Part shown: positions 52,148 through 61,098 of the stretch, one piece after another
Layout of the letters: each line of letters starts with the position of its first letter
Numbering within the stretch: position 1 is the stretch's first letter
Source of the DNA: Roseovarius atlanticus
GTDB taxonomy: Bacteria; Pseudomonadota; Alphaproteobacteria; Rhodobacterales; Rhodobacteraceae
DNA: 64,000 nt
Direction of reading: 5' to 3'
Assembly (NCBI RefSeq): GCF_001441615.1
Contig: NZ_LAXJ01000025.1
Location: 1 to 64,000 of the forward strand
The notes under the pieces: model-generated
What the model saw: only the letters and a program-made list of their open reading frames with translations
What the model was told of the DNA's origin: nothing
Databases searched by the model: none
Translations under genes and position numbers: made by a program

Positions 52148-53037
52148 GCGCCCTGCCTGCGGAACATCAGGAGCATCGGCAGGGCGGCCAGCAGCAAAAG
52201 GTAACGCCCCATGTCGCTCCAGAAAATCAGCGGGTACTCCTGCCGCTCCAGCCGCGCCGCCATGTCCTGCCCCAGCCAGCCCGCCAGCGCATCGGCGTCA
52301 TCAAGGCCAAAGACCCGCCCGCCCCCCGCCTGCGCATGGGTCCCGAACGCCGCATCGTCGCCCATCCCCACCACCGACAGCCGCGCGCCCATCTCCGCCA
52401 GCGTTGCCGCCAGCCGCAAACTCTCCGGCCCCAGCCCCGCCCCGTCGGTAAACAGCACCACGTCCCCCGCGATGATCTCGGCCTCCTCCAGCCGCGCCAC
52501 CGCCAGCGCCAACGCCCGCTCGGGCCGCGTGCCCGGATCGGGCACCAGCTCCGGCCCGATCAGCGAAAAGGTCTGCCCCAGCTGCACGTGATCCAGCGTC
52601 ATGCCGGTGGCCAAGTACGCATCCCCGCCGTAAACCACGATCCCCCCGGGCCGCGTCCCCAGGCTCGCCAACCCGAACCGCCCCAGCGCCTGCATCTGGG
52701 GCCAGCGCGCATCCTCCGTCACGCTGGCCGAGGCATCCACCAAGAACAGCACCCCGTCGAGGTTGCGGAAACTCGGCGTGTCCCGCCGCTCCACCGCCGG
52801 ACCCGCCAGCGCCAGGACCGCGATCACCAGCACCGCCACACCGGCCCAAAGGCCCGACCGCCCCGCCTGCGCCTCGACCCGGCCCAGCGCCGCCATCGCC
52901 CTGATCATCCCCGGCTCCGCCGCCCGCTGCCAGTCGCCCAACCCCTGCCGCTGCGACCACAGCCACCACGCCAGCCCCGCCAGCACCGGCAGCGCCAACA
53001 GCCACAGGGGCCGCAGCAGGGTCACGTCCAGGCTCAT
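52144..53037 (-). CDS. von Willebrand factor A protein, BatB/MxaL-like
   Basis: A protein of 297 residues. Two N-terminal membrane helices (LLRPLWLLALPVLAGLAWWL; GLWAGVAVLVIAVLALAG) precede a periplasmic vWA domain with MIDAS motif FLVDASASVTE, a Thr/Asp site in VLFTDGAGLG, and a C-terminal helix (YLLLLAALPMLLMF). It probably binds a metal-dependent ligand during dehydrogenase maturation. The start at 53037 overlaps the previous stop. Confidence 0.85.
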   Translation of the reverse strand: MSLDVTLLRPLWLLALPVLAGLAWWLWSQRQGLGDWQRAAEPGMIRAMAALGRVEAQAGRSGLWAGVAVLVIAVLALAGPAVERRDTPSFRNLDGVLFLVDASASVTEDARWPQMQALGRFGLASLGTRPGGIVVYGGDAYLATGMTLDHVQLGQTFSLIGPELVPDPGTRPERALALAVARLEEAEIIAGDVVLFTDGAGLGPESLRLAATLAEMGARLSVVGMGDDAAFGTHAQAGGGRVFGLDDADALAGWLGQDMAARLERQEYPLIFWSDMGRYLLLLAALPMLLMFRRQGA

Positions 53038-53999
53038 GCCGGGTCCCTCGCGATCACGAAAAGACACAACAGCGCCGCCGCCGCGGCCGGCCACGGCCAG
53101 TAGTCGCGATAGATCTCGGCGGCCAGCCCGTCGCTGTCATTCGCCTCCAGCCGGTCCAGCGCCTCGGCCACCTCTTGCAGATCCTCGGTCGTGCGCACCC
53201 GAAAGCTTTCGCCGCCCGACACCTCCGCAATCGCGCGCAATGTCCGCGCATCCACCACGCCGCGCTCGCCCTCCTCGGCGCTCTCCAGATCCTTGGGCCC
53301 CAGCGCGATCGTGTGCACTCGGACGCCCATCCGGGCGGCCAGCTCGGCCACACCCAGCGGCTTCGTCGCACCCGCGTTGTTCACCCCGTCCGACAACAGG
53401 ATCACCACCTTGCTCGCCGCCGCGCTGTCGGCCATCCGCTTCAGCGCCAGTCCCAGCCCGTCCGAGATATTCGTCGCCCGCCCCGAAATGCCGATCACCG
53501 AGGTCTCTATCTCCTGCGCCACCGCCTCGATGTCGAAGGTGAAGGGCGTCGCGTAATAGGCTTCCGATCCGAACACGATCAGCGCCAGCCGGTCGCCCCC
53601 CCGCCGCCGCGCAAATTCCGCCCCCACGGTCTGCACCGCCTCCAGCCGCGTCACCTGCCGGCCGTCCAGATCGAAATCGTCCCGCACCATCGAGCCCGAC
53701 AGATCCAGCGCAATCGCCAGGTCCCGTCCCGACACTTTCAATGCCGACACCGGCGCCAGATCCCTCGGGCCGGACAATGCCACCACCAACAGTGCCCACG
53801 CGATCCACAACGCCCCGTCGCGCAGTGGCACACCCGCCACGCCCACGCCACCACGCCGCGCCCGCGCCAGCAGGTCCTCCCCCACCCGGCGCGGCAGCAC
53901 CAGCGCCCGGCCTCCCGCACTCCGCGCCGCCACGAAGCGCTGCACCAACCAAGGCAGCGGCAGCAAAAGCAGCGCCAGCGGCTGGGCCAGTTCAAACAT
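53034..53999 (-). CDS. von Willebrand factor A protein, BatA/MxaC-like
   Basis: A protein of 321 residues. An N-terminal helix (PLALLLLPLPWLVQRFVAA) and another near 61-75 precede the vWA domain with MIDAS DLSGSMVRDDF, GISGRATNISDGLGLALK and VVILLSDGVNNAG. The C-terminal helix is PWPAAAAALLCLFVIA. The start at 53999 was chosen because MFELAQPLALL matches BatA/MxaC N-termini. It sits in the tightly overlapping 56203-49899 operon. Confidence 0.88.
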   Translation of the reverse strand: MFELAQPLALLLLPLPWLVQRFVAARSAGGRALVLPRRVGEDLLARARRGGVGVAGVPLRDGALWIAWALLVVALSGPRDLAPVSALKVSGRDLAIALDLSGSMVRDDFDLDGRQVTRLEAVQTVGAEFARRRGGDRLALIVFGSEAYYATPFTFDIEAVAQEIETSVIGISGRATNISDGLGLALKRMADSAAASKVVILLSDGVNNAGATKPLGVAELAARMGVRVHTIALGPKDLESAEEGERGVVDARTLRAIAEVSGGESFRVRTTEDLQEVAEALDRLEANDSDGLAAEIYRDYWPWPAAAAALLCLFVIARDPA

Positions 54000-54354
54000 G
54001 CGCCCTGACCTCCGCCTCCACGTCGATCTGCGCGTCGGGACGGTAGAGTTTCGGGCGCAGCGCATCATAGCGCTCCGGCGCCACCTCCTTCAGCAAGTGC
54101 AGCAGGCCCACGCGCCGCGCATCCTCGGGCAAGTCCCGCAACGCCGCGATGCGCGCCTCAACCCCAGGCGTCTCCGCACCGCGCCGCCGTGTCATGGCCA
54201 GCCGCATCAGTCCCACTATCGCCAGCGCAGCACACCCCGCCAGCCCCGCCGACACCAGCACATCCGCCACGGCCTCCAACGCGCCCCCCGGTGGCAACCG
54301 GATGTCCAGCAGGCTGTCGCGCATCGCCGCCTCCGACAAGGGTTCCCCACTCAT
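53992..54354 (-). CDS. DUF4381-like small membrane protein
   Basis: A protein of 120 residues. It has a short N-terminus (LLDIRLPPGGALEAVADVLV), one membrane helix around 30-50 (AGLAGCAALAIVGLMRLAM), and a cytoplasmic helical tail (EARIAALRDLPEDARRVGLL; EVAPERYDALRPKLY). This is the DUF4381 arrangement commonly found between DUF58 and BatA genes. In mxaRSACKL this slot is held by a different-sized protein, so equivalence is uncertain. Confidence 0.75.
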   Translation of the reverse strand: MSGEPLSEAAMRDSLLDIRLPPGGALEAVADVLVSAGLAGCAALAIVGLMRLAMTRRRGAETPGVEARIAALRDLPEDARRVGLLHLLKEVAPERYDALRPKLYRPDAQIDVEAEVRAHV

Positions 54355-55253
54355 GCCGCGTGCTCATCGTGATAGCGGATCAACACGCGCGCAATCTCCC
54401 TCGGGTCGGCGCCCGCATCCACCACCAGCGCCTCGCGCCCCGCGATCCTCACTGCCGTCGGCACCGCGTCATTGGCCCCGATCCGCAAATTCGTCCGTCG
54501 CCCGTCGGCCAGCCGTACCGGGTAGCGTCCCGCCGGCAACGCCTCGGTGTTCGACACAAGCAGCAGCCGTATGGCGCGGCGCTGCCCCAACCCGTCCAAC
54601 ACCTTCACCAATTCCTCCCCCGGCGCGTCGAACCCCGAGGCGATGACGATCTCCGACCCCGACGGCGCCAGCCGTTCCAGCCGGTGCAGCGCCCGGTCCA
54701 GCGACAGCGCCCCGCCGCTCGCCCCCTTGTCCCGCGCCGCATCCTCCAGTGCCCGTGCATGGGCCTCCACCAGCCCGCCGATCACGTCCAGCATCCCCCG
54801 GATGCGGCCGCGCGGCGGCACCACGGTCACGTCGCGGTCCGTCACTGCCAAGAGCCCCACGCGCCCGCCCTGTTCGATCAGCGGCCAAGCATCCAGCACC
54901 AGCGCCTCGGCCGCGGCCACCGACAACAGCGCGCGGCGCAAGCCCCAAAGCATCTCGCTCCGCATATCCGCCACAAGGTACCGCACCCGGTCCCGTTCCG
55001 CCTGGAACTGCCGCACATGCAGCTTGCCGGTCCGCGCCGTGCTCGCCCGATCCAGGTGCCGGATATCATCGCCGGGCAGGTAATCCCGGATATCCGCCAC
55101 CTCGATCCCCTGCCCCTTGACCCGCGTCGCGTGGCCACCCGGCAGCGTGGCGCATTGTTCCGCCCCGCCCGGCCCGGTCAGCGCATGGGCGCGCAGCGCA
55201 ATCAGATCTCCGGCAGCAAGCCGGACCCCCGGCTGCTCCAGCGCGGCACTCAC
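54351..55253 (-). CDS. DUF58 protein (MxaS-like)
   Basis: A protein of 300 residues. The conserved DUF58 segment is GQGIEVADIRDYLPGDDIRH, followed by vWA-like strands (VRYLVADMRSEMLWG; VGLLAVTDRDV; GSEIVIASGFDAPG). The GTG start at 55253 overlaps the MoxR stop (GTGA); a much longer frame to 56036 is antisense-type shadow. In methylotrophs MxaS follows MxaR exactly as here. Confidence 0.88.
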   Translation of the reverse strand: MSAALEQPGVRLAAGDLIALRAHALTGPGGAEQCATLPGGHATRVKGQGIEVADIRDYLPGDDIRHLDRASTARTGKLHVRQFQAERDRVRYLVADMRSEMLWGLRRALLSVAAAEALVLDAWPLIEQGGRVGLLAVTDRDVTVVPPRGRIRGMLDVIGGLVEAHARALEDAARDKGASGGALSLDRALHRLERLAPSGSEIVIASGFDAPGEELVKVLDGLGQRRAIRLLLVSNTEALPAGRYPVRLADGRRTNLRIGANDAVPTAVRIAGREALVVDAGADPREIARVLIRYHDEHAA

Positions 55254-56203
55254 AGCGGCTCCACCGCTTTGACGATCTCCGCCACCACGTCCCGCGCGCG
55301 CCGCCCCTCGGCCATCGCGCGCCAGCTCAGCACCATCCGGTGCGCCAGCGCGTCGGGCGCCAGCGCCGCCACATCCTCGGGCAGCGCATGGTCCCGCCCC
55401 TTCAGGAACGCCCGCGCCCGCGCCGAGGCCGCCAGCGCCAGCGTGCCGCGCGGCGACACCGCGTGCTGGATATCCCCGGCCAGCTCGCCGCCCCGCGTCG
55501 CCATCACCAGCCGCACGATATAGTCGCGCAACTCCGCTGCCAGATGCACATCCGCCACCGCCTTGCGCGCCTCCTTCAGGCTCTGCTGACTGATCGTCGC
55601 GTCCGACACCACCGCCTCGCCATGCGTCTCCGCCTCCACAAGGTTCAGGATCGCCCGCTCGGTCTCGATATCCGGCAAGTCCAGCACCACGTGCAGCAGG
55701 AACCGGTCCAACTGCGCCTCGGGCAATGGAAAAGTGCCCTCGTGCTCGATCGGGTTCTGCGTCGCCACCACAAGGAACGGATCGGGCAGGCCATGCGTAT
55801 CGCTTCCCGCCGTGACCTGCCCCTCGCCCATCGCCTCCAGCAGGGCCGACTGCACCTTGGGCGGCGCGCGGTTGATCTCGTCCACCAGGACGAGGTTGTG
55901 AAACACCGGCCCTTTGACGAACTCGAAACTGCCGTCTCCGGGCTTGTAGACCGGCGTGCCGGTCAGGTCGGCGGGCATCAGGTCGGGCGTGCACTGGATC
56001 CGCGCGAACGACCCTTCCACCGCCCGCGCCAGGCATTTCACCGCCCGCGTCTTGGCCAGCCCAGGCGCCCCTTCCACCAGCATGTGACCCCCGGTCAACA
56101 ACGCGATCGTCATCCGTTCGATCAGGCGCTCATGCCCGATCAGCCCGTTCCCCAACTGCTGCAACAAAGACGCGATATCGCGCTGGCCGGCTTCTTTCAG
56201 CAC
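55250..56203 (-). CDS. MoxR-family AAA+ ATPase (MxaR-like)
   Basis: An ATPase of 317 residues. Walker A is EGAPGLAKTRAVKCLA, Walker B LVLVDEINRAPPKVQSALLE, sensor 1 in LVVATQNPIEHEGTFPLPEA, and an Arg finger region in AQLDRFLLHVVL. MoxR ATPases act as chaperones for vWA-containing partners and metal-cofactor insertion. MxaR/S/A/C/K/L are needed for calcium insertion in MxaFI. The GTG start at 56203 was selected because GGGAGG lies 7 nt upstream; the frame to 56266 is an alternative. It leads the seven-gene module. Confidence 0.9.
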   Translation of the reverse strand: MLKEAGQRDIASLLQQLGNGLIGHERLIERMTIALLTGGHMLVEGAPGLAKTRAVKCLARAVEGSFARIQCTPDLMPADLTGTPVYKPGDGSFEFVKGPVFHNLVLVDEINRAPPKVQSALLEAMGEGQVTAGSDTHGLPDPFLVVATQNPIEHEGTFPLPEAQLDRFLLHVVLDLPDIETERAILNLVEAETHGEAVVSDATISQQSLKEARKAVADVHLAAELRDYIVRLVMATRGGELAGDIQHAVSPRGTLALAASARARAFLKGRDHALPEDVAALAPDALAHRMVLSWRAMAEGRRARDVVAEIVKAVEPL

Positions 56204-56341
56204 ATCCTGCCCTCCCGAAACACGGACGTTTACCAGTACCGCGCGGTCTCTCCCGCCGCGCGACACATGCCGTTAACGCTAGGCCAAGCGGCCTGTCGCC
56301 GCCTACCTAACCGAAAGTCGTAACCGCCGCCGCCCACGGTC

Positions 56342-57265
56342 CTACCGCACCGTCCGGTCCGCCGCGCAGTCGGGGTCCATCAGCGGCGCGAACCGCGCGT
56401 CGGCAAAGCTCTCCGCGCTCAGCGCGTCCAGGCGCTCGTAATTGGCGTCGATGAACTCGATGAACTCCGGCGCATTGGTCTGCGCCCCCGGCGACTGCGC
56501 CACCGCGTGCAGCATGAAGACATCGAACCGGCACAGCCCCACCGGGTTCGACCCCAGGATCGCCCGCATGAAGCCGCGCGAACTCCACGGCATCCGGCCC
56601 ATGTTCACCGGGAATTCCTGCAGTTTCGACACGAACCGCGCGTCGCGGTCGAATTTCAGCACGTCCATCCCGAAGGTGAAGGATTGGAACAACTCTTCCA
56701 CCAGGATCGAGCGGTAGAATTTCCGCTCCAATGTGCCCGGCGTCGACGGCCCCGGCTGCTTGACCATGATATGCGTCACCTGCCCAAGGTGGCCAAAGAA
56801 CGTCTGCGCCATCGCCGGCGACATCGCCGCATAATCGCGCCCCCGTGGCAGGCCAAGGCCAAAGGCGCTGTTCATCCAATCCACGTCCTGCGACAGCGCC
56901 CGGTTCGGCGGCCGCCCCGAATACAGGCGCAACAGAACGACCCGCCCCGCGCCGCAGCCCTGCGCCGTGGCACCCGCGAACCGCATCGGCAGCGGCTTGC
57001 CATAGACCTCGCCAATCAGCCCCCGGAACGCATTCAGCACCGCGCGCGTCTCGGCATGCGGCTTCTCGCCCACCACGCACAGCGCGGCGCCCGCCATGTC
57101 GCGCCCGTTGATCCTGACCGGGATCGCCATGTCCCGCCCGATCATCGTCGTGCGCAGCTCGTAACTCCAGCCGCGCCGCGCCATGTCCAGGTAATCCTCG
57201 CGCTGGCCCGCCTGCGCCGCCAGCCCGGCCAAGATCAGCATGAAAGCAAGTCGTATGATGCGCAT
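56342..57265 (-). CDS. secreted protein of unknown function
   Basis: A protein of 307 residues with signal peptide (IIRLAFMLILAGLAAQAG). The mature protein includes ELRTTMIGRDMAIPVRINGR, LERKFYRSILVEELFQSFTF and SPGAQTNAPEFIEFID, with Cys residues in ALCVVGEK, QGCGAGRV, GLCRFDVF and PDCAADRT that could form disulfides. I do not recognise the family; the middle region vaguely recalls DUF-type periplasmic hydrolases with GAGRVV but no catalytic motif is evident. The start at 57265 follows GGGGAGGTGCC. Confidence 0.65.
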   Translation of the reverse strand: MRIIRLAFMLILAGLAAQAGQREDYLDMARRGWSYELRTTMIGRDMAIPVRINGRDMAGAALCVVGEKPHAETRAVLNAFRGLIGEVYGKPLPMRFAGATAQGCGAGRVVLLRLYSGRPPNRALSQDVDWMNSAFGLGLPRGRDYAAMSPAMAQTFFGHLGQVTHIMVKQPGPSTPGTLERKFYRSILVEELFQSFTFGMDVLKFDRDARFVSKLQEFPVNMGRMPWSSRGFMRAILGSNPVGLCRFDVFMLHAVAQSPGAQTNAPEFIEFIDANYERLDALSAESFADARFAPLMDPDCAADRTVR

Positions 57266-57401
57266 GGCACCTCCCCTGAGCGGGCAACATAGACCGGTCG
57301 CGGCAGCGTTTCCACAAATCCCGCCAATCGCGCGCCAGGGCGCGGATTTTGACAACCCGCCGCGCAAGGCCTATCCCTTTTTCACTGAAAAGGAGACAGC
57401 G

Positions 57402-57623
57402 ATGCCAGACCATTCCAAAACCGGCACGATGATCCCGGCGAACACGTTCGCGCTGACAGTCGCGGCAGACGGGACTCGCGAAATCCTGATGCCCGACGGT
57501 GATCCCCAAGACGAGATGCCCCCGGCCGTGGCCGCCCTGACGGCGGTGTTCATCCGCATGGAAACCGACCCGCATTTCATCCGCGACCAGATCGCCTGGC
57601 TCGACGCGCGGCCCACCGCCTGA
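57402..57623 (+). CDS. small protein of unknown function
   Basis: A protein of 73 residues starting MPDHSKTGTMIPANTFALTV, with a helical end (FIRMETDPHFIRDQIAWLDA). AAGGAG precedes the ATG. No signal peptide or known family is visible. It is 20 nt upstream of the rhodanese gene, on the same strand, and probably co-transcribed. Confidence 0.55.
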   Translation: MPDHSKTGTMIPANTFALTVAADGTREILMPDGDPQDEMPPAVAALTAVFIRMETDPHFIRDQIAWLDARPTA

Positions 57624-57643
57624 GCACCCCCAAAGGAGCTTTG

Positions 57644-58051
57644 ATGACCCAACTCAAGACCACTGCCGCCCAGATGGTCGCCGACGCCCGCGCCCGCATC
57701 GAGGAAGTCGAGACACCCGACCTCATCGCGGCGCTGGACGACCCGAACGTCGTCATCGTCGATATCCGCGACATACGCGAACGCCAGCGCAGCGGCTTCA
57801 TTCCCGGCAGCGTCCACGCCCCGCGCGGGATGCTCGAATTCTGGGTCGATCCCGACAGCCCCTATCACCGCGATGTGTTCGCCCAGCCCGGCAAACGCTA
57901 CGTGCTGCACTGTGCCTCCGGCTGGCGCTCGGCGCTGGCCACGGCCACGCTTCAGGACATGGGGTTTCAGGCCGCGCACCTGCGCGAAGGCTTCTCCACC
58001 TGGGCCGACCAGGGCGGCCCGGTCGAATTCCCCGAAGACAAGAAAGCCTGA
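57644..58051 (+). CDS. rhodanese-like domain protein
   Basis: A cytoplasmic protein of 135 residues with one rhodanese domain: VVIVDIRDIRERQRSGFIPG, SVHAPRGMLEF and the active-site loop YVLHCASGWRSALATATLQ, whose Cys would carry sulfane sulfur. Rhodaneses transfer sulfur between carriers; the acceptor is unknown. The ATG at 57644 is preferred to TTG 57641 by spacing from AAGGAG. Confidence 0.85.
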   Translation: MTQLKTTAAQMVADARARIEEVETPDLIAALDDPNVVIVDIRDIRERQRSGFIPGSVHAPRGMLEFWVDPDSPYHRDVFAQPGKRYVLHCASGWRSALATATLQDMGFQAAHLREGFSTWADQGGPVEFPEDKKA

Positions 58052-58052
58052 C

Positions 58053-59024
58053 CTACCAGGGCTTTAGAACGATCTTCGGCGCGGCCACCTTGCCCGCCCG
58101 CAGGTCGGCAAAGGCCGCGGCACCCTCGTCCAGGCTCCGCGTCTCGAACCACTCCAGCCTGCCCAGCCGCCCGTCGAACAGCGCCTGCGCCGTGTCACGG
58201 AAATCCTGGTCCGTATAGGTATAAGTGCCGATGAACGTGATCTCCTGCAACGTCATCCGCCGGACATCGAGACCGCCCATATCCTCGCCTAACCCCACAT
58301 GCACGATGACCCCACCCGGCCGCGCCCGCGCCGACGCCACCTTGCGCGTCGCGGCATAGCCGACGGCATCCACCACGATATCGAACAGGCCGTCGGCCTC
58401 GGCCACGACATGGTCCCTGCACACAGCGGCCAGGAAATCCCGCCGCGCCGCGTTCGGCTCCACCACCGTCACGCCCGTCACCCCCATCGCCGACAGGGCC
58501 AGCGCCGCGGCCAGCCCTATGGCCCCGCCGCCCACCACAAGGGCCCGGTCGGGGCCCGGAACAACCTGCAACGCCAGCCTGACCGCGTGCCAACTCACCG
58601 CCAGGGGCTCGGCCAACGCCGCCCGCTCCAGCGGCACGCCCTCCGGCACTGTCACAAGGTTACGCTCCGGCATCGCCACGAACTGCGCGAACGCGCCTTC
58701 TCTCGGCGGCATCGAGATGATCTGCCGCGCCTCGCACAGGTTCTCGCGCCCCGCCATGCAGGCGGCGCAATCCCCGCAGGTCACCAGCGGATTGATCGTG
58801 ACCCGCCGCCCTTTGTCGGGCCCCTCCACGATCACCCCCGCCGCCTCGTGCCCCAGGATCAGCGGCGCGGGCCGCCGGTCGTCATGGCCAAGGTAAGCGT
58901 GCATGTCCGAGCCGCAGATCCCCACCGCCTCCACCCGGATCAGATGCTCGCCCGGTCCCGCCACCGGCTCCGGCACCTCCCGAAATCCCAGCCGCTCAGG
59001 CGCGTCATAGATCAATGCCTTCAT
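58053..59024 (-). CDS. hpsP: zinc-type alcohol dehydrogenase, DHPS-2-dehydrogenase HpsP
   Basis: A protein of 323 residues with medium-chain dehydrogenase features: MKALIYDAPERLGFREVPE, the zinc site in VGICGSDMHAY and LILGHEAAGVIV, structural-zinc Cys in CGDCAACMAGRENLC, and an NAD loop ALVVGGGAIGLAAALAL. The adjacent SDR (hpsO) and histidinol-dehydrogenase-like HpsN reproduce hpsNOP. In this set HpsO and HpsP interconvert (S)- and (R)-2,3-dihydroxypropane-1-sulfonate via the 2-ketone. The assignment to HpsP rests on gene order and family. The start at 59024 overlaps the hpsO stop (ATGA). Confidence 0.82.
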   Translation of the reverse strand: MKALIYDAPERLGFREVPEPVAGPGEHLIRVEAVGICGSDMHAYLGHDDRRPAPLILGHEAAGVIVEGPDKGRRVTINPLVTCGDCAACMAGRENLCEARQIISMPPREGAFAQFVAMPERNLVTVPEGVPLERAALAEPLAVSWHAVRLALQVVPGPDRALVVGGGAIGLAAALALSAMGVTGVTVVEPNAARRDFLAAVCRDHVVAEADGLFDIVVDAVGYAATRKVASARARPGGVIVHVGLGEDMGGLDVRRMTLQEITFIGTYTYTDQDFRDTAQALFDGRLGRLEWFETRSLDEGAAAFADLRAGKVAAPKIVLKPW

Positions 59025-59782
59025 TTCGCAGTAAACCCCCCGTCCACCATCAGGACCTGCCCGGTGACATATGCACTTGCATCCGAACACAGGAACAGGA
59101 CCGGCCCGTCGATATCCTCCAGCCGGCCATTGCGCCCGATGCAGGTCTGCGCCGCATTGCGCGCCGCCCGCGCCGTGTCGCCAAAGACCGCCTGCGTCAG
59201 TTCCGTGGGAAAGAACCCCGGCCCGATCGCATTTGCGGTGATCCCATGACCCGACCACGCCTCGGCCATGGCGCGCGTCAATTGCGCGATTCCGCCTTTC
59301 GTCGCGCCATAGGCGATGCCGCCGGGAAAGGCCCGCGTCGTCTGCAACGAGGCGAAATTCACGATCCGGCCCCAGCCTTTCGCCTTCATCGCCGGCACCA
59401 ACGCCTGGCTCAGGAAAAACGGCGCGCTCAGGTTCAGCGCCAGCGTCGCGTCCCAGCCCTCGGCCGTCACGTCATCCGCCGCCTCCCGCGTGTTCACCCC
59501 CGCCGCGTGCACCACGATATCCGGCGCCCCGAACGGCGCGGACAGCTCCGCGACCAGTCCGGGCAAGCCCTCGCGCTCCGCCACATCGCCCACGACATAG
59601 GCCGCAGCACCTCCGACGCGCCCGGCCCACTCAGCCAAGGGCGCCTCTCGCCGCGCCACACCCACGACCTTCGCGCCAGCGGCGACCAGCACGTCCGCCG
59701 CCCTCTGCCCCAAGCCCGAGCTGGCCCCGGTGACGCAGGCCACCCGCCCGCTCAGATCGAACAGGCGGGCCGGTTCAGCCAT
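59021..59782 (-). CDS. hpsO: short-chain dehydrogenase, DHPS-2-dehydrogenase HpsO
   Basis: A short-chain dehydrogenase of 253 residues: cofactor loop VTGASSGLGQRAADVLV near residues 18-34, catalytic Ser in IVNFASLQTTRAF, Tyr-x3-Lys in IAYGATKGGIAQL, and the C-terminal VTGQVLMVDGGF. With hpsP it is proposed to isomerise the two enantiomers of DHPS before HpsN acts. It overlaps hpsN by 8 nt. A generic gluconate-type SDR would be the fallback call. Confidence 0.85.
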   Translation of the reverse strand: MAEPARLFDLSGRVACVTGASSGLGQRAADVLVAAGAKVVGVARREAPLAEWAGRVGGAAAYVVGDVAEREGLPGLVAELSAPFGAPDIVVHAAGVNTREAADDVTAEGWDATLALNLSAPFFLSQALVPAMKAKGWGRIVNFASLQTTRAFPGGIAYGATKGGIAQLTRAMAEAWSGHGITANAIGPGFFPTELTQAVFGDTARAARNAAQTCIGRNGRLEDIDGPVLFLCSDASAYVTGQVLMVDGGFTAK

Positions 59783-61082
59783 CCGCGCTCAGGTCGAAAT
59801 TCTCGCCGGGGAAATACTTGGCCAGACGCGCATCCGCCGCGCGCGCGTGCCCCTCCATCCCCTCCAGCCGGGAAATCCGCGCCGTCGCCTGCGCCACTGG
59901 CTTGGAGCCTTCCCGCGTCGCCCGCTGCCATGTCACGATTTTCATGTATTTATGAACCGACAAGCCCCCGGTATAACGCGCCGCCCCCGAGGTCGGCAGA
60001 ACGTGGTTCGTCCCCGCCGCCTTGTCGCCATAGCTCACCGTGGTCTCCTCGCCCAAAAACAACGAGCCGTAACAGGTCAGCCGCCCCAGCCACCAATCCA
60101 GGTCTTCGGCCTGCACCGTCAGGTGCTCCGGCGCGTACTCGTCCGAACAGGCCGCCATCTCCTCGCGGTCGGCGCAGACGATCACCTCGGCATAGTCGCG
60201 CCACGCCGCCGTGGCGTTCTCGCAATTCACCTCCGGCAGGTCGTCGATCAGCTTCGGCACCATGTCCATCACCGCCTCGGCCAGCGCCCGGTCATCGGTC
60301 ACCAGCCACACTGGGCTGTTATACCCATGCTCCGCCTGGCTGACCAAGTCCGTCGCCACGATATGCGCGTCGGCACTGCTGTCCGCCAATATCAGACTGT
60401 CCGTCGGCCCCGCGATCATGTCGATCCCCACGCGGCCAAAGAGTATCCGCTTGGCCTCGGCCACGAACTGATTGCCCGGCCCCACCAGGATATTCGCCGG
60501 CGGCAGGCCGAACAGGCCGAAGGTCATCGCCGCCACGCCCTGCACGCCGCCCATCGCCATGATCTGGTCCGCCCCGCAGATATGCGCGGCATAGATGATT
60601 GCCGGCGCCACGCCGACGCCGGGGCGCGGCGGGCTGCACGCGGTGATATGCTTGCACCCGGCGACCTTGGCCGTGGTCACCGTCATGATGGCACTGGCGA
60701 TATGGCTGTACCGCCCGCCCGGCACATAGCAGCCGGCGGCATCCACAGGGATCGCCTTCTGCCCCGCGATCAGCCCCGGCACCACCTCCAGCTCCACATC
60801 GGCCACGGTGGCCTTCTGCCGCTCGGCGAACCGCCTTACGTTGTCATGCGAAAACCGGATATCGGCCTTCAGCTTTTCCGGCACCAGCGCGCAGGCGGCC
60901 TCGATCTCGGCCTCCGACAGCAGGATGCTGCCCTCGTACTGGTCGAACTTCCGTGCGTATTCCAGCGCGGCGGCGTCGCCCCCCGCCTCGATGGCGTCCA
61001 GGATGCCCTGCACTGTCGCATGGACATCCGACGCCCCCGAGCGCGAGGTCAGTTTCGCCTTTTTCAGATACTCCCGCGCCAT
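59775..61082 (-). CDS. hpsN: sulfopropanediol 3-dehydrogenase HpsN
   Basis: Oxidises (R)-2,3-dihydroxypropane-1-sulfonate to (R)-sulfolactate in two NAD-dependent steps. The 435-residue protein is a histidinol-dehydrogenase-family protein. It has zinc-ligand motifs SQAEHGYNSPVWLV and TNHVLPTSGAARYTGGLSVH, plus GCYVPGGRYSHIASAIMTV and GPGNQFVAEAKRILFGRVGI typical of the fold. A true hisD is unlikely given the adjacent SDR, zinc dehydrogenase, IclR regulator and TRAP transporter, the arrangement of known DHPS clusters. Length is normal. Confidence 0.88.
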   Translation of the reverse strand: MAREYLKKAKLTSRSGASDVHATVQGILDAIEAGGDAAALEYARKFDQYEGSILLSEAEIEAACALVPEKLKADIRFSHDNVRRFAERQKATVADVELEVVPGLIAGQKAIPVDAAGCYVPGGRYSHIASAIMTVTTAKVAGCKHITACSPPRPGVGVAPAIIYAAHICGADQIMAMGGVQGVAAMTFGLFGLPPANILVGPGNQFVAEAKRILFGRVGIDMIAGPTDSLILADSSADAHIVATDLVSQAEHGYNSPVWLVTDDRALAEAVMDMVPKLIDDLPEVNCENATAAWRDYAEVIVCADREEMAACSDEYAPEHLTVQAEDLDWWLGRLTCYGSLFLGEETTVSYGDKAAGTNHVLPTSGAARYTGGLSVHKYMKIVTWQRATREGSKPVAQATARISRLEGMEGHARAADARLAKYFPGENFDLSADG

Positions 61083-61098
61083 GCCAGCTGGCCCTCCT

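Noticed and set aside
59775..61082. Histidine biosynthesis hisD
   Set aside because: The fold is shared, but the neighbours (SDR, zinc dehydrogenase, IclR, TRAP) are those of a DHPS cluster and no his genes are adjacent.
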